Made by a program: the position numbers and the translations under genes. This document shows, piece by piece, positions 1-5,400 of a DNA stretch of 5,400 bases; within the stretch, counting starts at the first letter, position 1; every line of letters begins with the position of its first letter. Source of the DNA: Chitinophagales bacterium (lineage in GTDB: Bacteria; Bacteroidota; Bacteroidia; Chitinophagales; UBA2359); NCBI GenBank assembly GCA_020629595.1, contig JAHDDA010000191.1, forward strand, positions 1 through 5,400, read 5' to 3'. The notes under the pieces are model-generated. The model was not told the DNA's origin and did no database searches. It worked only from the letters and a program-made list of their open reading frames with translations.

Positions 1-1040
1 CCACAACTAGAACCAGCACCTGCTGTACAACCATAACAATGCTGATTCAATACAATATTTCTATCTTTTAGCGCTTCAATATCAAAATCGTTGATGTGTT
101 GCGAGTTGGGCGTTGCCACTTTTAAATCAAGCATTTGGTTAAAATCGCAATCGAATAAATAACCATCCCACGAAATAGAAATTGTATTGCGACACATTAC
201 ATTTTCGGCTGCCGTTGGGTTGTAGGCTTCCACTAATTTCTCCATATAACTTTCGTAGTTTCCACTTTCCAATAAATAATCTAAAAAGCGAGAAATAGGA
301 ATGTTGGTTATGGCAAATAAGCTATTAAAATGAATGTCGAATTTTCTTTTTAATTGGCGTTTAAATTCGGCTTCTAATTCGGCTTGCCCTGTTGGTAAAA
401 ATGCTCCTGAAGGATTGTAAACTAAGTTTAGTTTTTGTTCTGTTCCTTCCATTCCATAACCAACTTCGTTTAGCATTTTTAAAGCACGTATCGATTGCTC
501 AAAAACACCATCGCCACGTTGGCTATCGGTGCGGCGTTCGCTAAAATAAGGCAATGAAGAAACCACCTCCACTTTATTATCTTTATAAAACTGTGGCAAG
601 CGGTGGTATTTTTTATTGGCAACAATAATAGTTAGGTTACAACGAACAATTATATGCTTGTTTAGCTTCGATAATTCTTCTACAAACCAGAAAAAGTGTG
701 GATTCATTTCGGGTGCTCCACCTGTTAAATCTACCGTTTTAATATCAGAATTTGATAGAATTTCTAAGCAACGTTCAAGCGTTTCTTTGGTCATTATTTC
801 CTTTCTATCGGGTCCAGCATCAACGTGGCAATGTGCACAAACTTGGTTGCACATTTTGCCCATATTTATCTGAAAAATATCAATTCCAGTGGGTTTTAAT
901 GGCGACAAACTGGTAGTTTCCTTTACTTTTTGGGCAAAATTTGGAAATTTACGATCTATAATTTCTTTACCGTTTAAAACTTGTAATTGTATCATTGTAT
1001 TGGCAAGGCGATTGCCTTTTGCCTTCATTGATTTGCTCAT
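1..1040 (-). CDS. arsS: Arsenosugar biosynthesis radical SAM protein ArsS, 3' end cut by window edge
   Basis: Reading the minus strand from the ATG at 1040 gives an open frame of 346 full codons plus a partial GG (Gly) that runs off the left edge without a stop. The radical SAM signature CxxxCxxC is at Cys64, Cys68 and Cys71 (KMCNQVCAHCHVDAGPD), and a glycine-rich TGGAPE SAM-binding motif is at 106-111. The C-terminal part has further cysteines at 283, 298, 335, 338 and 346, ending CYGCTAGAGSSCG, as in the DUF3641 domain of ArsS. From family knowledge, ArsS joins a 5'-deoxyadenosyl group from SAM to dimethylarsenite, the first committed step to arsenosugars. Homologues are about 350 residues, so only a few codons are missing. 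The start at 1040 keeps the family-like stretch KAKGNRLANT; in-frame ATGs at codons 5 and 16 are alternatives. No Shine-Dalgarno site is visible, only an A-rich leader. It lies 85 bp downstream of the AhpD-like gene, a known ArsS partner. Confidence 0.93.
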   Translation of the reverse strand, partial: MSKSMKAKGNRLANTMIQLQVLNGKEIIDRKFPNFAQKVKETTSLSPLKPTGIDIFQINMGKMCNQVCAHCHVDAGPDRKEIMTKETLERCLEILSNSDIKTVDLTGGAPEMNPHFFWFVEELSKLNKHIIVRCNLTIIVANKKYHRLPQFYKDNKVEVVSSLPYFSERRTDSQRGDGVFEQSIRALKMLNEVGYGMEGTEQKLNLVYNPSGAFLPTGQAELEAEFKRQLKRKFDIHFNSLFAITNIPISRFLDYLLESGNYESYMEKLVEAYNPTAAENVMCRNTISISWDGYLFDCDFNQMLDLKVATPNSQHINDFDIEALKDRNIVLNQHCYGCTAGAGSSC

Positions 1041-1059
1041 ATACTTATTTTAGGAAAAG

Positions 1060-1102
1060 GGTAAAAAAATAGGGAATAGGGTAATTCTTTTACCTTTTTC
1101 CC
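1060..1102 (-). terminator. Hairpin plus T run between the AhpD-like gene and arsS
   Basis: Positions 1072-1084 and 1090-1102 form a 13-bp imperfect stem (two mismatches when read on the minus strand) with a 5-nt loop, GGGAAAAAGGTAA / TTACCCTATTCCC. On the minus strand it is followed at once by TATTTTTTTACCC, which has the shape of an intrinsic terminator. It lies about 24 nt after the stop of the AhpD-like gene and about 20 nt before the arsS start. It could end some transcripts and lower arsS expression, or be a processing or stability element. Bacteroidota intrinsic terminators vary, and three short AGGG-type repeats here (near 1058, 1071 and 1078) could make such a stem by chance. Function is inferred from shape only. 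Confidence 0.4.
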
Positions 1103-1125
1103 AATACTTTTTCACCTAACAAATT

Positions 1126-1458
1126 TTACATTGTTAACTCATCGGCTTTATTAATCATTTGAACGCTATTTACCAAAGTCGCACCACTTTTAATGGCAGC
1201 AGCTACGTGTACAGCTTCCATCATTTGGTCTTCATCTGAGCCTTTTTGTAGGCAATCTTGCGTATAAGCATCAATACAATATGGGCATTGAACGGTGTGG
1301 GCAACTGCCAAAGCTATTAACGACTTTTCACGTTGGGTTAATGCTCCTTCTTTAAATACTTCGCCATAGTAACTAAAAAATTTATCGGCTAATTCTTTAG
1401 CTCCAAATTTTCCTATATTACCAAATTTTTTTAAATCTTCTGGATTGAAATAAGACAT
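1126..1458 (-). CDS. AhpD / carboxymuconolactone decarboxylase-like protein, arsenosugar-associated
   Basis: This complete 110-residue protein is a single small all-helical AhpD/CMD-type domain. The core is EKSLIALAVAHTVQCPYC, with the redox pair Cys58-Pro-Tyr-Cys61 preceded by Glu44, then a C-terminal helix with EAVHVAAAIKSGATL (81-95) typical of the fold. The residue four after the second Cys is His in classical AhpD (CxxCxxxH); here it is Tyr65 (CPYCIDAY). A third cysteine, Cys69, follows closely. Family knowledge: small proteins of this type sit beside arsS and are named arsenosugar biosynthesis-associated peroxidase-like proteins; their reaction is not established, and a thiol-redox or arsenic-thiol role is inference. 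The ATG at 1458 has an A-rich leader (AACTAAAAATAG) rather than a Shine-Dalgarno site. The next gene, arsS, follows on the same strand after 85 bp. The general fold call is firm; the arsenosugar link rests on arsS being next door. Confidence 0.9.
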   Translation of the reverse strand: MSYFNPEDLKKFGNIGKFGAKELADKFFSYYGEVFKEGALTQREKSLIALAVAHTVQCPYCIDAYTQDCLQKGSDEDQMMEAVHVAAAIKSGATLVNSVQMINKADELTM

Positions 1459-1723
1459 CTATTTTTAGTTTAACTCAAAAATTGCAACTTTGTTTCGATT
1501 TTCAGCGAAGATAGCTTTAATACTTTATTCTCTGATGTCTTAGTAAAGACTAAAACAACACCTATTAATAAATGCTGTTTCACCAATAATTAAAGTGTTT
1601 TATTTATTTTTTAAATAATCGTTTTCAAATGACTGTACAACTAGATTATTCAGAAACTCAATTTTGAATTAAAAAGTGCGAAATATCTATTAATACCCCA
1701 AAACAATCAACAACTATAAAATG
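1459..1723. other. Intergenic region between glmS and the arsenosugar genes
   Basis: This 265-bp AT-rich stretch lies after the glmS stop and before the AhpD-like start and should hold the end of the glmS transcript and a promoter for the arsenosugar pair. No convincing open frame, RNA gene or strong terminator is seen. The best promoter-like match on the minus strand is AATTTTTG ending about 17 nt before the 1458 start, with CTG 19 nt upstream of it; this differs by one base in each box from the Bacteroidota TTG / TAnnTTTG pattern, so it is weak. A perfect 7-bp, all A/T inverted repeat (TTATTTA, 1600-1606; TAAATAA, 1612-1618; 5-nt loop) has no T tract on the minus strand. Read-through from glmS cannot be excluded. 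Confidence 0.4.
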
Positions 1724-3562
1724 CTACTCTACCGTTACCGATTTAGCTAAATTACGTGGTTGATCTACATTACAACCTCTTAAAAGTGCTATATGATACG
1801 CCAATAACTGTAATGGAATAGTGGCAACCATAGGGGAAAATTGCTCTGAACAGTTAGGCACTTTAATTACGTGGTCGGCAATATTATCTAATTCATCATC
1901 GCCTTCATTGGTTATGGCAATTATTTGTCCTTTACGGGCTTTAACTTCTTGCACGTTGCTAATTATTTTTTCGTAAGCACTTTTATTTGTTCCTACTACT
2001 ACAACGGGCATATTTTCATCAATTAAGGCAATAGGTCCATGCTTCATTTCTGCAGCAGGATAACCTTCTGCATGTATATACGAAATTTCTTTTAATTTTA
2101 ATGCCCCTTCTAAAGCTACTGGAAAGTTATACCCTCGCCCTAAATACAAGAAATTTTCAGCATTTTGGTATTTTTTTGAAATTTCAATTACTTGTTTTTC
2201 ACATTTTAAAACTTCCGAAATTAGTTCGGGCATTCGGTTTAAGTCTTTCAATAATTGAGCATACTTTTCTTCACTCAAAGTATTGCGTTGTTTTGCCATT
2301 GCCAATGCTAATAGGCTTAAAACGGTTAGTTGTGCTGTAAATGCTTTGGTAGAAGCCACACCAATTTCTGGACCAGCGTGTGTGTAAGAGCCTGTATGTG
2401 TTTCACGAGAAATACTTGAGCCAACAACATTACAAATTCCGTAAATCATTGCCCCTTTTTCTTTAGCCAACTTTATGGCGGCTAAAGTATCGGCTGTTTC
2501 GCCCGATTGCGAAATGGCAATAACAATATCGTTTTCAAAAATTACAGGGTTTCTATATCTAAACTCCGAAGCATACTCTACTTCAACAGGAATACGAGCA
2601 AGGTCTTCGAGTAAATACTCCCCAACCAAGCCTGCGTGCCAAGATGTTCCACAAGCAACTATAATTATACGTTGTGCTTGTTCAAACTTTTCTACAAAGT
2701 CTTGCATTCCACCAAGTGTAACAGTATTATTTTCTATAGAAATACGCCCTCTAAAACTATCTTGAATAGAACGTGCCTGCTCATTTATTTCTTTAAGCAT
2801 AAAATGATCGTAACCACCTTTCTCAAGACGTTCTAATTGCCATTCTAATTCTTGAACATAAGGGGTTTTATGCTCATTATCTAAATCTTTAATGCGTAAG
2901 CCTTCATTTCTACAAATTACGGCTACTTCTTCATCATCTAAGTAAACTACTTTTTTTGTGTGTTCTATTATTGGTGTAGCATCTGAAGCAATGATGTATT
3001 CTTCTTTGCCAATACCAACCACCAATGGGCTACTTTTTCTGGCACAAACTATTTTTTCTGGTTCATCTTGGCTAATAACCACAATGGCATACGCCCCTGT
3101 AACTTGTGTAAGTGCCAAACGCACAGCCTCTTCTAAAGGTGCTTTGGTGTGTTGCTGAATATCATCAATTAAATGCACTAATACTTCTGTATCGGTATCA
3201 GAAACAAATTGATGTCCACGAGCCGAAAGTTCTTTTTTTATAGTATCATAATTTTCAATAATTCCATTATGTACTAAGGTTAGTCTTTCTTCGTCTGATG
3301 AATGTGGATGAGCATTTACATCGTTTGGTGGTCCGTGTGTTGCCCAGCGTGTGTGTCCTATTCCTAATGAGCCTTTTTTACTTTTTCCTGAAATATAATT
3401 TTCTAAATCGGCGACTTTTCCTGCTTTTTTATAAACATTTAAAGTTCCGTTTAATAGAGCAACACCCGCACTATCATAACCACGATACTCTAAACGACGC
3501 AATCCATTTATTAAAATAGGATAGGCTTCTCGCTTTCCAATATAGGCAACAATTCCACACAT
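1724..3562 (-). CDS. glmS: Glutamine--fructose-6-phosphate aminotransferase (isomerizing)
   Basis: GlmS converts fructose-6-phosphate and glutamine to glucosamine-6-phosphate and glutamate in the cytoplasm, the entry step to UDP-GlcNAc for peptidoglycan and lipid A. The 612 residues match the family length (609 in E. coli) and both domains are intact. The N-terminal glutaminase (about 1-240) begins MCGIVAYIG with Cys2 as nucleophile, then HTRWATHG (70-77), HNG (98-100, oxyanion) and SDTDTE (121-126). The isomerase half has two SIS domains: ACGTSWHAG (303-311), SQSGET (351-356) and STKAFTAQL (404-412) in the first, then LEGALKLKEIS (484-494) and EMKHGP (505-510) in the second, closing with NLAKSVTVE. 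Lys489, Glu492, His508 and Lys607 match E. coli Lys485, Glu488, His504 and Lys603. The ATG at 3562 gives the Met-Cys that the mechanism requires, so the start is secure. The leader is A-rich with no Shine-Dalgarno site. It follows the DUF4270 gene by 92 bp and may share its transcript. Confidence 0.98.
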   Translation of the reverse strand: MCGIVAYIGKREAYPILINGLRRLEYRGYDSAGVALLNGTLNVYKKAGKVADLENYISGKSKKGSLGIGHTRWATHGPPNDVNAHPHSSDEERLTLVHNGIIENYDTIKKELSARGHQFVSDTDTEVLVHLIDDIQQHTKAPLEEAVRLALTQVTGAYAIVVISQDEPEKIVCARKSSPLVVGIGKEEYIIASDATPIIEHTKKVVYLDDEEVAVICRNEGLRIKDLDNEHKTPYVQELEWQLERLEKGGYDHFMLKEINEQARSIQDSFRGRISIENNTVTLGGMQDFVEKFEQAQRIIIVACGTSWHAGLVGEYLLEDLARIPVEVEYASEFRYRNPVIFENDIVIAISQSGETADTLAAIKLAKEKGAMIYGICNVVGSSISRETHTGSYTHAGPEIGVASTKAFTAQLTVLSLLALAMAKQRNTLSEEKYAQLLKDLNRMPELISEVLKCEKQVIEISKKYQNAENFLYLGRGYNFPVALEGALKLKEISYIHAEGYPAAEMKHGPIALIDENMPVVVVGTNKSAYEKIISNVQEVKARKGQIIAITNEGDDELDNIADHVIKVPNCSEQFSPMVATIPLQLLAYHIALLRGCNVDQPRNLAKSVTVE

Positions 3563-3569
3563 TATATAA

Positions 3570-3604
3570 TAGTTTTTAGTTGTTAGTTATGAGTTTTTAG
3601 TTCT
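3570..3604. repeat. Leader repeat before glmS (AGTTTTTAGT ... GAGTTTTTAGTTCT)
   Basis: AGTTTTTAGTT occurs twice in direct orientation, at 3571-3581 and 3592-3602. The stretch 3591-3604 (GAGTTTTTAGTTCT) is identical over 14 bp to 5156-5169 before the DUF4270 gene, and TAGTTTTTAGT at 3570-3580 matches 5142-5152; only the spacer differs (10 bp here, 3 bp there). On the coding strand the unit reads AACTAAAAACT. It may be a dispersed intergenic repeat or an A-rich translation leader. Confidence 0.7.
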
Positions 3605-3625
3605 AAAAAATTCAAACTAAAAACT
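3592..3625. repeat. 11-bp perfect inverted repeat in the DUF4270-glmS gap
   Basis: AGTTTTTAGTT (3592-3602) is the exact reverse complement of AACTAAAAACT (3615-3625), with a 12-nt spacer. The right arm belongs to a second, oppositely oriented block of the same repeat family (about 3613-3644, including AACTAAAAACT and ACACTCAGCACT). The stem is A/T-rich and has no clear T tract after it on the minus strand, so a role as a terminator for the upstream gene is uncertain. The 3571-3581 copy could compete for the same right arm. Confidence 0.6.
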
Positions 3626-3654
3626 AAAAATTAAACACTCAGCACTTTAAAATA

Positions 3655-5139
3655 TTATTCATTTATTTTAGAATAATATAAATTTAACTTTAGTGGTTGA
3701 AGTTCATTTTCTGGTCCTTGATAAACTAATCTATTAGGGTTAGTCAATTTATTTCTTGGTACAATGTAATATGAATAATTCTCACTTGGTTCAAGTACAA
3801 TTTTTTGCGTATCGAAAGTTTTGGAAACGGTATATTGGTTATAAACGTCAGAAGTAGTGGTATCTGTTGAAATATTTAACAAACTTTCTTGTACTATGTC
3901 AAAACTTGGAAAAAATAATTCATCATTGGTTTCATCGTAAAGTAATGAAGCCAATTGTGTTGGTGGCATAAAGAGTGTGTCTAGCCTTTCAATATTTTCA
4001 ACATTTGTTAACTCTAATTCTGCTTTATGAACAATTATATCACCAAGAGCTTCAATATTAGGTACGCTAACATAGGTTTGTAAGCCTACCATTCCTTGCA
4101 TATAGCCTAAATCTGTAACCTGCCCTGCATTATTTAAAACTGTTTCTACCTCCGTTCCTGAATAATCGTGCAAATATTGTTTTGCGTGTAATAAGCCTCC
4201 ACCAGAGGCATCAAAAAAAACAGATTGATTGCGAATGGCTACTGTATCGTTTCCATCTTCAGTTGTATAATTATTGTATGATGAATAATATAAACGCATA
4301 TAAGAATTGGTTAAATCTATATTGGCAGTTGCTGTATTATTATTCGAAGATTGAATGTAAATTCCATTGAAATTAGCTAAAAATACAGAGTCGTTTTCTA
4401 AGAAATTATTTTCTGAGGAGCTAATAGCATCTAAAAAAGTTTGTCCTAAAGCATCGGGTAATCGCCATCTTATTTGTGGGTTATATAAGGTTGTATCAAT
4501 TAAAGTATCATTAATTTCGGTTGTTTCAAAATAATTTACAGCTGGGTTGTAAATAACATCATATAAACCATAATTTTCGCCTGTTGCAAAGTTTACATTA
4601 TGGGCGTAAATATTTGTATTAGTTGAATCTAAAAATGCATCGTTTAGACTTTCTTCAAGACTGAACAGGTTAAATGATTGATTTTGATTACTTATAGTGT
4701 CACCGTAAATACTTCTATCATTAGCATAGTCTAAACTCAAAATTAAGGAATCTAAAACTACGTAATCTTCTTCTGCGATACTAAAATTTACAACTGCCAG
4801 AGTGCTATCAGTGGCAAATTCTAAAGTATCAGTATCTAAATCAACTCCTGTTACAAAGTTATTAATTAAACTTGGTGCTAATTGTAAATAAAGATTAGCT
4901 GTTGATGTTCCAAAAATAGGATCATCTAATCGTCCTATTAGGACGTTACTTCCATCAATAGCCGAAGCTGAGGTGTCTTTAGCTATTCTAACATCTAAGC
5001 TTAAAGTATCGGTAAAAGTGGCATTTAATAAATCTGCATCATCAATAAATTCATCGCCAATAGGTGTTGGTTCGTTACAAGCAGTAAAAGCAAGTACAAT
5101 AAGGGCTAAAAAATAGAATAAAGTATTTTTATGTAACAT
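3655..5139 (-). CDS. DUF4270 family outer-envelope lipoprotein of unknown function
   Basis: The 494-residue protein opens with a lipoprotein signal peptide: a short basic start (MLHKN), a hydrophobic core (about 6-18) and a lipobox FTAC with Cys21, the only cysteine in the protein. The mature N-terminus, CNEPTPIGDEFIDD, is acidic, which in Bacteroidota favours surface or outer-membrane sorting (inference). DUF4270-like stretches are IGRLDDPIFGTSTANLYLQL (68-87), a central GGGLLHAK (313-320), YMQGMVGLQTYVSVP (346-360), IIVHKAELEL (368-377) and a closing LKLNLYYSKINE (483-494). The body is rich in Asp, Asn, Ser and Thr with alternating beta-type segments, suggesting an extracytoplasmic beta-rich fold. 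No function is known to me. As I recall, the family commonly sits near glycogen synthase and glmS in this phylum, hinting at an envelope or carbohydrate link. The ATG at 5139 is fixed by the signal peptide. A candidate promoter lies about 113 bp upstream. Confidence 0.88.
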   Translation of the reverse strand: MLHKNTLFYFLALIVLAFTACNEPTPIGDEFIDDADLLNATFTDTLSLDVRIAKDTSASAIDGSNVLIGRLDDPIFGTSTANLYLQLAPSLINNFVTGVDLDTDTLEFATDSTLAVVNFSIAEEDYVVLDSLILSLDYANDRSIYGDTISNQNQSFNLFSLEESLNDAFLDSTNTNIYAHNVNFATGENYGLYDVIYNPAVNYFETTEINDTLIDTTLYNPQIRWRLPDALGQTFLDAISSSENNFLENDSVFLANFNGIYIQSSNNNTATANIDLTNSYMRLYYSSYNNYTTEDGNDTVAIRNQSVFFDASGGGLLHAKQYLHDYSGTEVETVLNNAGQVTDLGYMQGMVGLQTYVSVPNIEALGDIIVHKAELELTNVENIERLDTLFMPPTQLASLLYDETNDELFFPSFDIVQESLLNISTDTTTSDVYNQYTVSKTFDTQKIVLEPSENYSYYIVPRNKLTNPNRLVYQGPENELQPLKLNLYYSKINE

Positions 5140-5141
5140 TT

Positions 5142-5169
5142 TAGTTTTTAGTGTTGAGTTTTTAGTTCT
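5142..5169. repeat. Leader repeat before the DUF4270 gene
   Basis: TAGTTTTTAGT, a 3-bp spacer (GTT), then GAGTTTTTAGTTCT repeats the block found before glmS at 3570-3604, with the last 14 bp identical. It ends 3 bp from the start codon, so on the coding strand it is the A-rich AACTAAAAACT leader immediately before the ATG, where a ribosome binding site would be. A shorter relative (AACTAAAAAT) stands before the AhpD-like gene at about 1462-1471. Confidence 0.65.
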
Positions 5170-5356
5170 TAATTTGAAGTCAACATTTGCAGACTATGAT
5201 TTATTTTACTGTTAAACTAATTTTAATAGTTTATTTTATCAGTTTAGGCTTCAAAGTTAATTTGTTCCATTTCAATAAAAAAATATGTTATTAAATCTTG
5301 AACGATTACAAATGTATTTTCTTTTATTTTTAAGTTTTTTTAGGGAAAATAAATAT
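5170..5356. other. AT-rich non-coding leader region of the DUF4270 gene
   Basis: With the repeat at 5142-5169 and the palindromes at the right edge this makes 261 bp with no believable gene. It holds the candidate promoter at 5252-5259 and a 7-bp inverted repeat (TAAACTA 5213-5219, TAGTTTA 5227-5233, 7-nt loop) that would fall in the early part of the 5' leader if that promoter is used. An 8-codon frame starting at 5267 (MEQINFEA) overlaps the promoter element and is not credible as a gene. Confidence 0.5.
5252..5259 (-). promoter_or_regulatory. Candidate Bacteroidota-type -7 element TAACTTTG
   Basis: The minus strand reads TAACTTTG here, a full match to the TAnnTTTG -7 box known from Bacteroides and Flavobacterium. 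The -33 side is weak: the expected place holds only a T run, and the nearest TTG is 13 nt upstream instead of the usual 17-20. Use of this site would give a leader of roughly 105-110 nt before the DUF4270 start at 5139. Confidence 0.4.
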
Positions 5357-5375
5357 CCACCTTCTAAGAAGGTGG
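5357..5375. repeat. 9-bp perfect palindrome CCACCTTCT-A-AGAAGGTGG
   Basis: The arms 5357-5365 and 5367-5375 are exact reverse complements around one central A, making a compact stable hairpin in otherwise AT-rich DNA. On the minus strand the sequence after it is ATATTTATTTT, a mediocre T-rich tail. It may be a terminator for a gene beyond the right edge, or a structured end of a mobile element; see the adjoining palindrome. Confidence 0.75.
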
Positions 5376-5383
5376 CTTTGGTT

Positions 5384-5400
5384 AGCCCCTATAAGGGGCT
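5384..5400. repeat. 7-bp perfect palindrome AGCCCCT-ATA-AGGGGCT at window edge
   Basis: The arms 5384-5390 and 5394-5400 pair perfectly with a 3-nt loop; the stem may continue no further because the window ends. It stands 8 nt from the preceding palindrome. GGCT (5374-5377) can also pair with AGCC (5384-5387), so the two hairpins could compete with a bridging stem. This GC-rich stem would suit an intrinsic terminator or a transposon-end hairpin, but the flank needed to decide lies outside. Confidence 0.7.

Noticed and set aside
616..873. 85-codon open frame on the plus strand
   Set aside because: It lies wholly antisense to arsS, whose radical SAM motifs are clear, and the translation has no recognisable features.
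1537..1550. Short inverted repeat GTCTT-AGTA-AAGAC as an operator
   Set aside because: A 5-bp stem is expected by chance in this much AT-rich sequence, and it does not sit next to a clear promoter.
1562..1695. CTATTAATA occurring twice (1562-1570 and 1687-1695)
   Set aside because: A 9-bp AT-only match in AT-rich intergenic DNA is weak and has no supporting structure.
2101..3519. Several plus-strand open frames of 66-96 codons opposite glmS
   Set aside because: They are antisense shadows of a full-length, fully conserved glmS and show no domain-like sequence.
3563..3654. Possible glmS ribozyme/riboswitch in the leader
   Set aside because: The gap is only 92 bp of low-complexity A/T repeats, too short and lacking the GC-rich pseudoknot core; this ribozyme is known from Firmicutes.
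4182..4370. 62-codon plus-strand open frame opposite the DUF4270 gene
   Set aside because: It is antisense to a coherent 494-residue lipoprotein and has low-complexity composition with no known motif.
5249..5267. Mini-frame MEQINFEA on the minus strand as a leader peptide
   Set aside because: Only 8 codons, overlapping the candidate promoter box, with no regulatory codon run or supporting start signal.

Overview
The window looks like chromosomal DNA from a Bacteroidota member, probably close to Flavobacteriales. The evidence is the strong AT bias, A-rich leaders in place of Shine-Dalgarno sites, a candidate TAnnTTTG-type promoter element, and a DUF4270 lipoprotein placed directly before glmS. 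This organism call is inference from sequence style and gene content. All four genes lie on the minus strand, so in transcription order they read from right to left.

Right edge to centre: positions 5140-5400 are non-coding. They hold two adjacent GC-rich palindromes at the very edge, a candidate promoter near 5252-5259, and an AACTAAAAACT-type repeat just before the next gene. Next comes a 494-residue DUF4270 outer-envelope lipoprotein (5139-3655). A 92-bp gap follows, carrying another copy of the same repeat and an 11-bp inverted repeat. Then comes complete glmS (3562-1724), the glutamine-dependent enzyme that makes glucosamine-6-phosphate for peptidoglycan and lipid A.

Centre to left edge: a 265-bp gap (1459-1723) separates glmS from a two-gene arsenosugar group. 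This group is a 110-residue AhpD/carboxymuconolactone-decarboxylase-type protein (1458-1126) followed by arsS (1040 to beyond position 1), a radical SAM enzyme. arsS is cut by the window edge a few codons before its expected end. A hairpin followed by a T run lies between these two genes.

Functionally, glmS and perhaps the DUF4270 lipoprotein belong to envelope building. The two left genes belong to organoarsenical (arsenosugar) synthesis, where ArsS is thought to add a 5'-deoxyadenosyl group to dimethylarsenite. The usual partner, the arsenite methyltransferase arsM, is not in the window. No RNA gene, CRISPR array, or transposase gene was seen. The most interesting points are the cysteine/selenocysteine position at the cut end of arsS, the Tyr in place of the relay His in the AhpD-like protein, the hairpin between the arsenosugar genes, the shared leader repeats, and the paired palindromes at the right edge.
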